Under the pieces are notes generated by a model that was not told where the DNA came from, did no database searches, and saw nothing but the letters and a program-made list of their open reading frames with translations. A stretch of 50,253 nt of DNA from Streptomyces sp. ISL-36 (GTDB taxonomy: Bacteria > Actinomycetota > Actinomycetes > Streptomycetales > Streptomycetaceae): NCBI RefSeq assembly GCF_018614205.1, contig NZ_JAGGOS010000072.1:1-50253 (forward strand). The letters are read 5' to 3'. Of the stretch, positions 15,567-22,216 are shown one piece after another. How positions within the stretch are numbered: the stretch's first letter is position 1; each line of letters opens with the position of its first letter. The translations under genes were made by a program, and so were the position numbers.

Positions 15567-16505
15567 GTGCGCCGACTTGCCGGCCTACTTGTCGTCCCGC
15601 TGCTGCTGCTCTCGACAGCGGCCTGCGGCAGCGACGACAAGGGCTCCGATTCCGCCTCGATGACGAACGGGCTCCCCGCCATCACCGCGGGCGAGAAGTT
15701 CGGAGAGAAGCCCACCCTCACGAAGGGAGAGGGCGCCCCGCCCAAGGACCTCAAGGTCAATGTGATCAGCAAGGGCGACGGTGCGGTCACCAAGAAGGGC
15801 GACGCGCTCCAGGTGAACTACCTGGGCCAGGCCTGGGACTCGACCACGCCCTTCGACAACAGCTTCGACCGGGGGCAGCCGTTCGAGCTGACCCTCGGCG
15901 CCGGCCAGGTCATCAAGGGCTGGGACCAGGGCCTGGAGGGCCAGAAGGTCGGTAGCCGCATCGAGATCGGCATTCCGCCGGAGCTCGGTTACGGGGCGCA
16001 GGGCCAGGGCGACATCAAGCCGAACGCGACTCTCGTCTTCGTCGTGGACATCCTGAAGGCCACCACGGTCCCGAAGTCCGCCGAGGGCAGCGAGGTCGCC
16101 CAAGACAACAAGGATCTGCCGAAGGTCGGCACGAACGCGGACGGCAAGGCGCCCTCGCTCACCGTTCCGAAGGTCGGCCCGCCGACCAAGCTCGTCTCCA
16201 GCTACGTGCTCGAGTCCAAGGGCGAGGTCGTCAAGGCCACCGACACGGTCGTCGTGAACTATGTCGCGGCGCTGTGGAAGGACGGCAAGGTCTTCGACTC
16301 CACCTATGCGACGGGCAAGACCGCCAACTTCCCGCTGGCGCAGCTGACGCTGAAGGGGCTGAAGGACGGCCTCACCGGCAAGAAGGTCGGCAGTCGCGTC
16401 CTGATCGTCGCCCCGCCGTCGGAGGCCTTCGGCAACGAGGAGAAGCAGGGCATCCCGAAGAACTCCACGCTGGTGTTCGCCGTGGACATCCTCGCGAAGA
16501 TGTAA
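15567..16505 (+). CDS. Extracytoplasmic FKBP-type peptidyl-prolyl isomerase lipoprotein, two FKBP domains
   Basis: A 312-residue lipoprotein. The signal peptide ends in the lipobox STAAC, with lipidated C20, followed by a Gly/Ser/Asp linker. The first FKBP domain (about 65-165) has the clear signature GAGQVIKGWDQGLEGQKVGSR and ends in TLVFVVDIL. A second, more diverged FKBP-like domain (about 205-312; VVNYVAALWKDGKVFDSTY, LKDGLTGKKVGSRVLIV) repeats the fold and has lost the VIKGWD aromatic signature. It is probably a chaperone or prolyl isomerase for exported proteins. The GTG at 15567 has GAGGAAC upstream. A second FKBP gene follows after 43 bp. Confidence 0.93.
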   Translation: MRRLAGLLVVPLLLLSTAACGSDDKGSDSASMTNGLPAITAGEKFGEKPTLTKGEGAPPKDLKVNVISKGDGAVTKKGDALQVNYLGQAWDSTTPFDNSFDRGQPFELTLGAGQVIKGWDQGLEGQKVGSRIEIGIPPELGYGAQGQGDIKPNATLVFVVDILKATTVPKSAEGSEVAQDNKDLPKVGTNADGKAPSLTVPKVGPPTKLVSSYVLESKGEVVKATDTVVVNYVAALWKDGKVFDSTYATGKTANFPLAQLTLKGLKDGLTGKKVGSRVLIVAPPSEAFGNEEKQGIPKNSTLVFAVDILAKM

Positions 16506-16548
16506 GACTGTCCCGTTCGCGCAGTTCATCAGTATGAGGAGCAGTTCA

Positions 16549-16929
16549 GTGAGCATCGAGAAGCCCGAGGTCGACTTCCCGGGCGGCGAGCCGCCGAAGG
16601 ACCTGGAGATCAAGGACATCTGGGAGGGCGACGGCGAGATCGCCGCGGCCGGCGACTTCGTCAAGGTCCACTACGTGGGTGTGGCCTTCTCCACGGGTGA
16701 GGAGTTCGACGCCTCCTGGAACCGCGGCAACCCGCTGGACTTCCAGCTCGGTGTCGGTCAGGTCATCCAGGGCTGGGACAAGGGTGTCCAGGGCATGAAG
16801 GTCGGCGGCCGCCGCCAGCTGGTCATCCCCGCGCACCTCGCGTACGGAGACCGCGGTGCCGGTAACGCGATCGCGCCGGGCGAGACCCTGATCTTCGTCT
16901 GCGACCTGGTAGGCGTTGCCAAGCGCTGA
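16549..16929 (+). CDS. Cytosolic FKBP-type peptidyl-prolyl cis-trans isomerase
   Basis: A 126-residue single-domain FKBP without a signal peptide. It contains the full active-site signature VGQVIQGWDKGVQGMKVGGRRQLVIP with the Trp at the pocket base, plus HLAYGDRGAG and the C-terminal TLIFVCDLVGV strand. It catalyses prolyl bond isomerisation during folding. The GTG at 16549 is chosen because GAGGAG lies 7 nt upstream; the ATG at 16534 would put that SD inside the gene. It is probably co-transcribed with the FKBP lipoprotein gene, giving a secreted and a cytosolic member side by side. A strong hairpin follows. Confidence 0.95.
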   Translation: MSIEKPEVDFPGGEPPKDLEIKDIWEGDGEIAAAGDFVKVHYVGVAFSTGEEFDASWNRGNPLDFQLGVGQVIQGWDKGVQGMKVGGRRQLVIPAHLAYGDRGAGNAIAPGETLIFVCDLVGVAKR

Positions 16930-16944
16930 CCGTTTCTGGTCGGT

Positions 16945-17006
16945 CGAGGGCCCATCCCGATCCCCGGACCTGGTCCGGGGGCCTCGGGGTGGGCCCTCGG
17001 CTTTTG
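16945..17006 (+). terminator. Long hairpin after the FKBP genes
   Basis: An inner stem, CCCCGGACC/GGTCCGGGG (about 16962-16980), extends through an imperfect middle to outer arms GAGGGCCCA/TGGGCCCTC. CTTTTG follows. Confidence 0.82.
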
Positions 17007-17076
17007 CCACGACACCCCGGGGCGGTACCGTCGGACCTCCGAGAACTCAATCCGGCAGAAGAGGTGCAGGGCGTCG

Positions 17077-18033
17077 ATGGCGATTGCCAAGGCCGAGCGG
17101 CTGATGAATCTGGCGCTGTGCCTGCTCGGAACCCGCCGCCCGTTGAGCAAGCGTGAGCTCCGCGGGTCCATCGAGGCCTACCTCGAGGCCGGTGCCGACG
17201 ACGCCTTCAACCGGATGTTCGAGCGCGACAAGGACGATCTGCGCGAGCTCGGTCTGGTCATCGAGACGGTCGAGAACATCGAGGGCGAGACCGGCTATCT
17301 GGCCCGCCGTGACTCCAACCGTCTTCCGCCGATCACGCTCGACGCCGAGGAGGCCGCCGCGCTCGGCCTCGCCGCCAAGGTCTGGCAGCAGGCCCGCCTC
17401 GCCGGCGCCGCCAGCGGCGCTCTGCAGAAGCTCCGCGCCGCGGGCATGCCCGAGGCCGAGGACTCCTACGACGTCCAGCACAGCGCGCTCGAACCGCGTA
17501 TCCCGGTCCACGAGGCCGCCTTCGAGCCTCTGATGCTGGCCTGCCGCGACCGGCGTCCCGTGGTCTTCGACTACCGCAAGGCCACCGCCGCCCGCCCGGA
17601 GACCCGCCAGGTCGAGCCGTGGACCCTGGAGTGCTGGCGTGGCCACTGGTACCTGGCCGGCTGGGACCGCGACCGGGGTGCCGAGCGTGTCTTCCGTCTG
17701 TCCCGTATCACCGGAAAAGTCCGCTCCCGGGCCGGCGCCTTCACCGCGCCCGTTCCCGACGCCGTCACCGTCCGCGAGACCGTCGAGAGCTGGGCGGGCG
17801 AGACCGCCACGCGCTCCGCGCGGATCCGGCTGCGGGCCGGCTGCGGCTACCCGCTGCGGGCCCGCGCCCGGTCCGTGACGGAGGGTACGGACGGCTGGGA
17901 CGAGTTGGAGATCCCGTACGGGCACGGTCTGGACGCCTGGCTCGTGGAGTTCGGCCCCGACGTGGTCGTGCTGGAGCCCGCGGATCTGCGGGCCGATGTG
18001 GTGGACCGGCTGCGCGCCGTGGCCAAGGGCTGA
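17077..18033 (+). CDS. pafB: WYL-domain transcriptional regulator PafB
   Basis: A 318-residue regulator. An N-terminal winged helix-turn-helix (ERLMNLALCLLGTRRPLSKRELR) is followed by a WYL domain whose core reads RQVEPWTLECWRGHWYLAGWDRDRGAERVFRLSRI. A C-terminal WCX-like domain ends the protein. In mycobacteria PafB and PafC form a heterodimeric activator of the LexA/RecA-independent DNA damage response, with WYL domains that sense nucleic acid. The ATG at 17077 has GAAGAGGTGCAGG upstream. pafC begins 16 bp after the stop, so the two are one operon. The gap from the FKBP terminator suggests that it has its own promoter. Confidence 0.95.
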   Translation: MAIAKAERLMNLALCLLGTRRPLSKRELRGSIEAYLEAGADDAFNRMFERDKDDLRELGLVIETVENIEGETGYLARRDSNRLPPITLDAEEAAALGLAAKVWQQARLAGAASGALQKLRAAGMPEAEDSYDVQHSALEPRIPVHEAAFEPLMLACRDRRPVVFDYRKATAARPETRQVEPWTLECWRGHWYLAGWDRDRGAERVFRLSRITGKVRSRAGAFTAPVPDAVTVRETVESWAGETATRSARIRLRAGCGYPLRARARSVTEGTDGWDELEIPYGHGLDAWLVEFGPDVVVLEPADLRADVVDRLRAVAKG

Positions 18034-18049
18034 AGGGGAGACGTACGGC

Positions 18050-19018
18050 ATGGCTGCGAACGCGATCGACCAGACGAGGCGGATGCTCTCGCTCGTCACC
18101 TATCTCCGGGAACGACCGGGCGCCCACGTCGCTGATGTGGCCCGCGCCTTCGGGATCACCGAGGACGAGCTGATCTCGGACCTCGATGTACTGCCCATGT
18201 GCGGTACGAGCTTCCGCGGCGGCGATCTGCTCGACATCGACACCGACGGTGACCGGATCTGGTGGCGCAACCCCGGCGCCCTCGGTGCGGACGCGGCCGA
18301 GCCGCTGCGGCTGGCGGCCGATGAGGCGACCGCGCTTCTGGTCGCCGCACGGGCCGTCGCCACGCTGCCCGGACTGCGCGAGGGTGACCGCGAGGCGTTG
18401 CTGCGCGCCACCGCCAAGCTGGAGGCGGCGGCCGGCGAGGCGGCCGGTGCCAGCTCCCGGCTGTCGGTCACCTTCGAGTCGGAGGGCGGGGTCTTCGCCG
18501 AGGTGGACCGGGCGATCTCGGAGCGCCGACGGCTGTGGGTGCGCTACTACTCGCCCGCCCGCGACGAGCTCACCGAGCGCGAGGTGGACCCGATCCGGCT
18601 GTTCGCCGTCGGCCACACGTACATGGAGGCGTGGTGCCGGCTCTCCGAGGCGCGCCGTACCTTCCGTCTCGACCGGGTGGCCGAGATCCGGATCCTGGAC
18701 GAGCACTCGGCGCCGCCGGAGATCGAGCTGCGGGACCTGTCGGAAGGCCTGGTCCAGCCGTCGGCCGAGGACCCGGAGGTGGTGGTGGAGGTCGGTCCCG
18801 GCGGTCGCTGGGTCGCCGAGTACTACCCGCACGACAGGGCGGACGAACTGCCCGACGGCGGACTGCGCATCACGCTGCGGACGCCCGACCCCACCTCGCT
18901 GCGGCGCCTCGCGCTGAGGCTCGGCAGCGACGGACGGATCGTCTCCCCGCAGGGGCTCGCGGACAGTGCGCGGGAGGCCGCGACCGCAGCTCTTGCCGCC
19001 TACGACGGCCGGGAGTGA
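18050..19018 (+). CDS. pafC: WYL-domain transcriptional regulator PafC
   Basis: A 322-residue paralogue and partner of PafB. The N-terminal helix-turn-helix is QTRRMLSLVTYLRERPGAHVADVARAFG. The WYL core (RRLWVRYYSPARDELTEREVDPIRLFAVGHTYMEAWCRLSEARRTFRLDRV) is about 150 residues further on, followed by a WCX-type C-terminus. The ATG at 18050 has GAAGGGGAG upstream; an in-frame ATG at 17996 lies inside pafB and lacks an SD. It acts with PafB as a heterodimeric transcription factor in the DNA damage response, as known from mycobacteria. Confidence 0.95.
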   Translation: MAANAIDQTRRMLSLVTYLRERPGAHVADVARAFGITEDELISDLDVLPMCGTSFRGGDLLDIDTDGDRIWWRNPGALGADAAEPLRLAADEATALLVAARAVATLPGLREGDREALLRATAKLEAAAGEAAGASSRLSVTFESEGGVFAEVDRAISERRRLWVRYYSPARDELTEREVDPIRLFAVGHTYMEAWCRLSEARRTFRLDRVAEIRILDEHSAPPEIELRDLSEGLVQPSAEDPEVVVEVGPGGRWVAEYYPHDRADELPDGGLRITLRTPDPTSLRRLALRLGSDGRIVSPQGLADSAREAATAALAAYDGRE

Positions 19019-19125
19019 CACCAGGGGCAGTGGAATGTGACATTCCATGCCTGGGCGACGCTGTTGCTTGTGGAGTCGGCGAAGGGGCGTGAGTCCCGGC
19101 GACGAGAGTGCGGGAGTCGAGAGAG

Positions 19126-19389
19126 ATGAGGGAAATGTCCGTGATGCACGGAATGACGGCTGCGATCGCCCCGGTCTTCTTCAAGGCGGCCTGCCCCGAC
19201 TGCCGCGCCCGTTTCGAACTCTCCGCCGGCGCCCTGCGCCTCGCGATCGGCGCCAGCCGCCGCACCACCTTCTACTCCTTCACCTGCCCCGAGTGCGGCA
19301 GCGCCGTCCGCAAGCCGGCCGGCGAGCGCATCGTCGAACTCCTCACAGGCGGCGGCGTACGCACCCTGCGCCTGCACTCCACTGTCTGA
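19126..19389 (+). CDS. Small zinc-ribbon-like protein of unknown function
   Basis: About 87 residues, with two CxxC knuckles (CPDC and CPEC) 36 residues apart, a pattern typical of a zinc ribbon. The C-terminus (RKPAGERIVELLTGGGVRTLRLH) is predicted to be helical and basic. No family is recognised. The start is uncertain: ATGs at 19126, 19135, 19144 and 19153 and a GTG at 19108 are in frame; GGGAGTCGAGAG favours 19126. It sits between pafC and tatA on the same strand. A nucleic-acid or protein-binding role is possible but not shown. Confidence 0.72.
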   Translation: MREMSVMHGMTAAIAPVFFKAACPDCRARFELSAGALRLAIGASRRTTFYSFTCPECGSAVRKPAGERIVELLTGGGVRTLRLHSTV

Positions 19390-19484
19390 GGCCCACGGCC
19401 CGAGGTCTCGCCGTCCGAGACCTCACCGCCGAGGCGCCGTCCGACGCCCCACGGCCCAAGGCTCCGCCGGAGCCGCCCAACGTC

Positions 19485-19490
19485 TAGGCT
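19485..19490 (+). promoter_or_regulatory. -10 box for a leaderless small-protein gene
   Basis: TAGGCT, 6 nt, then the ATG at 19497. No SD. Confidence 0.5.
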
Positions 19491-19496
19491 CGCCCC

Positions 19497-19694
19497 ATGT
19501 TCTGGCCCATGCTCGCCATCGCTCTCGGATTCCTCGGCATCGCCGTCCTCGGCGTCCTCGGCATCAAGGTCTTTGTGGAGGCCCAGCGGCTCGGCCGCCA
19601 AGTCGTCCACACCACGGAGCGCATCAACCGCGCGGCCGAGGACCTGGAGAAGGCCGCCGGTGATCTGGCCCGAACCGGCGACGCGTTGCGCTGA
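19497..19694 (+). CDS. Small single-pass membrane protein of unknown function
   Basis: A 65-residue protein. Residues 2-25 form one transmembrane helix (MLAIALGFLGIAVLGVLGIKVF), followed by an amphipathic, charged helix likely to form a coiled coil (RQVVHTTERINRAAEDLEKAAGDLARTGDALR). The layout resembles TatA-like or DUF948-like small membrane proteins, but it lacks the TatA FGxxKLP hinge. The ATG at 19497 has no SD but has a TAGGCT box at leaderless spacing. It lies 185 bp before tatA on the same strand; a role at the Tat translocase is only a guess from position. Confidence 0.72.
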   Translation: MFWPMLAIALGFLGIAVLGVLGIKVFVEAQRLGRQVVHTTERINRAAEDLEKAAGDLARTGDALR

Positions 19695-19879
19695 GCCTGT
19701 GCCGTACGCTGCTGGAAGTGGCCCCGGGACGGGCGCGCGGGCCGCAATCGCGAGTATGCACAGGCATTGCCCCGCGTTTACTCCTGCGGGTTACGATCGC
19801 AGACAGCGCGGTGGCCGGACGCATGTCCGATCCGCCGGGCACGCACTCCATGTCGCCTCGGTGAAGAAGGTAAACAGCT

Positions 19880-20164
19880 ATGGGTAGGCTCGGCCCCACC
19901 GAGATCATTCTCATCCTCGTCGTCATCATCCTGCTGTTCGGCGCCAAGAAGCTCCCGGACATGGCCCGTTCGCTGGGCAAGTCGGCCCGCATCCTCAAGA
20001 GCGAGGCCAAGGCGATGAAGTCCGACGACCAGCAGAGCGCCCCCGCCGACCCCCCGCAGCCCGGCACCCCGGACCAGGCCGCCCCGCGCACCATCCAGGC
20101 CGCGCCCGGCGACGTGACCAGCTCGCGTCCCGTGACCGAGCCGTCGGACACCACCAAGCGCTGA
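19880..20164 (+). CDS. tatA: Twin-arginine translocase subunit TatA
   Basis: A 94-residue TatA. A short N-terminus (GRLGPTE) precedes one transmembrane helix of about residues 8-22 (IILILVVIILLFGAKKLP). FGAKKLPDMARSLGKSARILKSE then forms the hinge and amphipathic helix that define the family. The C-terminal half is a Pro/Asp/Ala-rich disordered tail. TatA polymerises to form the passage for folded proteins with twin-arginine signals. The ATG at 19880 has GAAGAAGG upstream. tatC follows after 59 bp; tatB is not in the window. Confidence 0.97.
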   Translation: MGRLGPTEIILILVVIILLFGAKKLPDMARSLGKSARILKSEAKAMKSDDQQSAPADPPQPGTPDQAAPRTIQAAPGDVTSSRPVTEPSDTTKR

Positions 20165-20223
20165 CCCGGTCCGCCGCGGCCGCCGCATTGAGCGGCGGCT
20201 GCCGCACGAGATGAGGACGTGGG

Positions 20224-21171
20224 TTGCTCAAGTCTGCCCGCAAGCAGGAGAAGGATCCCGAGGGCCGGATGCCCCTCGTGGAACACCTGCGCGAACTTCG
20301 CAACCGTATGGCGAAGGGCCTGCTGGCCATCGCCGCGGTCACCGTCGTGGCCCTCGTGTACAGCGAGGACCTGATGCAGTTCCTGACGAAGTCGGTGCCC
20401 AAGTGCGAGCCCGGCGTCCCGAGCGACGGCGGAAACTGCGCGATCGTCTCCTTCAACACGCTGATCGCCCCGTTCAGCACGACGATCCAGGTCAGCCTCG
20501 TCACGGGTCTCGTCGTCGCGAGCCCGATCTGGCTGTACCAGCTGTGGGCCTTCATCGCGCCCGGCCTGCACAAGAGCGAGAAGAAGTACACCTACGCCTT
20601 CGTGGGCGCCGCGGTCCCGCTGTTCACGGCCGGCGCCTACCTCGCGTACCTCATCCTCCCCATCAGCGTGAAGGTGCTCATCAGCCTCACGCCCGGTGGC
20701 TCCGCGAACATCCTGTCCCTCGGTGACGTCCTCGACTTCACCCTGCGCATGGTGCTCGTCTTCGGCCTCGCCTTCGAGCTCCCGCTCGTCCTCGTGATGC
20801 TGAACCTCACCGGGGTCCTCACCGGCCGCCGCATGGCCGGCTGGTGGCGCGGCGTGATCATGGGCGTCTTCGTCTTCGGCGCCGTCATCACCCCCACCAC
20901 GGACCCCATCGGCATGCTGGCCCTCGCCGGACCGATCACCGTCCTGTACTTCGCGGCCGTCGGCTTCTCGCTCGTCAACGACCGGCGCCGCAAGCGCAAC
21001 AACCCCGACGCCGAACTCGACGACGACGAGGCCTCCAGCCTCGACCTCACGCCCGAGGCCGTCGCAGCCGTCGAACCGGTCGGCGCCACCCGTGCCCTGC
21101 CCGAGCAGGCCACCGGAGATGCCGACGGCGGCAGGTCGCTGCGGGCGAGCGGTTACGACGACATCACCTGA
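20224..21171 (+). CDS. tatC: Twin-arginine translocase subunit TatC
   Basis: A 315-residue inner-membrane receptor for twin-arginine signal peptides, with six transmembrane helices. Family signatures visible are GRMPLVEHLRELRNRM near the start, SPIWLYQLWAFIAPGLHKSEKK, and DFTLRMVLVFGLAFELPLVLVMLNLTG, which includes the conserved Phe-Glu. A cytosolic tail rich in Asp/Glu extends from about 250 and is longer than in enteric TatC. The TTG start at 20224 has GAGGACG upstream. It forms an operon with tatA and is followed by a lipid kinase gene with its own -10 box. Confidence 0.97.
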   Translation: MLKSARKQEKDPEGRMPLVEHLRELRNRMAKGLLAIAAVTVVALVYSEDLMQFLTKSVPKCEPGVPSDGGNCAIVSFNTLIAPFSTTIQVSLVTGLVVASPIWLYQLWAFIAPGLHKSEKKYTYAFVGAAVPLFTAGAYLAYLILPISVKVLISLTPGGSANILSLGDVLDFTLRMVLVFGLAFELPLVLVMLNLTGVLTGRRMAGWWRGVIMGVFVFGAVITPTTDPIGMLALAGPITVLYFAAVGFSLVNDRRRKRNNPDAELDDDEASSLDLTPEAVAAVEPVGATRALPEQATGDADGGRSLRASGYDDIT

Positions 21172-21176
21172 TCTTG

Positions 21177-21182
21177 TAGGGT
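21177..21182 (+). promoter_or_regulatory. Probable promoter of the lipid kinase gene
   Basis: TAGGGT with TTACGA 18 bp upstream (21153-21158), overlapping the tatC 3' end. The leader is about 25 nt. Confidence 0.4.
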
Positions 21183-21213
21183 CCTGCCCCCAGGCACTGT
21201 CCGGGGGGACCCC

Positions 21214-22113
21214 ATGACCAGCGAGATCACCCTCTTCGTCAATCCCACCGCGGGACGCGGCCGGGGCGCGCACGCCGCGCAGCCGGCCGCTCGCGCGCTC
21301 AGGGACGCCGGATTCTCCGTCCGTACGGTCCTCGGCGCCGATGCCGAGGACGCCCTGCGGCGCGCCCGGCAGGCCGTCGAGTCCGGGACGGGGGCACTCG
21401 TCGCCGTCGGCGGCGACGGCATGGTCTCGCTGGCCCTGCAGGCCGTGGCCGGCACCCGTACCCCGCTCGGCGTGGTCGCCGTCGGTACCGGCAACGACTT
21501 CGCCCGCTCCCTGGGGCTGCCCGTCCGCGACCCCGCGGCGGCCGGCCGGATCGCCGCCGAACTCCTCAAGGGCGGCGGCGGACGCGACATCGACCTCGGC
21601 AGGGTCGGCGACCGCTGGTTCGGAACCGTCCTCGCGTCCGGATTCGACTCCCGCGTCAACGACCGGGGCAACCGCATGCGGCTGCCCGTCGGCCGCTTCA
21701 AGTACGACCTCGCCATGATCGCCGAGCTCGCCGCGTTCCGGCCCGTGCCGTACCGCCTCACGCTGGACGACTCCACCGAGCGGCAGGTCGAGGCCACGCT
21801 CGTCGCCGTCGGGAACGGCACCTCCTACGGCGGCGGCATGCGCATCTGCGCCCGGGCGCGGATGAACGACGGCCTCTTCGACGTCACCGTCGTCGGCGAC
21901 TGCAGCCGTACGACCCTGATCAAGGTCTTCCCCCAGGTCTACCGCGGCACCCATCTCGACCACCCCAAGGTCACCGTCCACCGCGTCCGCGCCCTGACCC
22001 TCGATGCCCCGGGCATCACCGGCTACGCCGACGGGGAGCCTCTCGGACCGCTGCCGCTGACCGCCGAATGCGTCCCGGCGGCGGTGCGGGTCCTGGCGCC
22101 CCCCGGCCCGTAG
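21214..22113 (+). CDS. Diacylglycerol/lipid kinase (DagK/YegS family)
   Basis: A 299-residue soluble lipid kinase. The N-terminal catalytic domain has FVNPTAGRGRGAH and the nucleotide-binding GGDGMVSLALQAVAG near residue 67, followed by GVVAVGTGNDFARSLGLP, all conserved in DagK/YegS proteins. The C-terminal part has GNGTSYGGGMRICARARMNDGLFDV, the other family signature. The probable reaction is phosphorylation of diacylglycerol or a related lipid at the membrane. The ATG at 21214 has GGGGGGA upstream. The same gene order, tatC then a downstream helY-like helicase gene, is kept around it. Confidence 0.93.
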   Translation: MTSEITLFVNPTAGRGRGAHAAQPAARALRDAGFSVRTVLGADAEDALRRARQAVESGTGALVAVGGDGMVSLALQAVAGTRTPLGVVAVGTGNDFARSLGLPVRDPAAAGRIAAELLKGGGGRDIDLGRVGDRWFGTVLASGFDSRVNDRGNRMRLPVGRFKYDLAMIAELAAFRPVPYRLTLDDSTERQVEATLVAVGNGTSYGGGMRICARARMNDGLFDVTVVGDCSRTTLIKVFPQVYRGTHLDHPKVTVHRVRALTLDAPGITGYADGEPLGPLPLTAECVPAAVRVLAPPGP

Positions 22114-22200
22114 AGGGCGTCTCACCGGCCTCGCCGGGCCCTCGGAGCGGGGGAAATCCCCACGGTCATTAAAGATCGCGTCACTGTCAGAGGGGACGGG

Positions 22201-22206
22201 TAGGCT
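22201..22206 (+). promoter_or_regulatory. Promoter of helY-like gene with a very short leader
   Basis: TAGGCT ends 10 nt before the ATG at 22217, so the leader would be only 3-4 nt. No SD is visible. Confidence 0.45.
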
Positions 22207-22216
22207 CAAGAACAAG

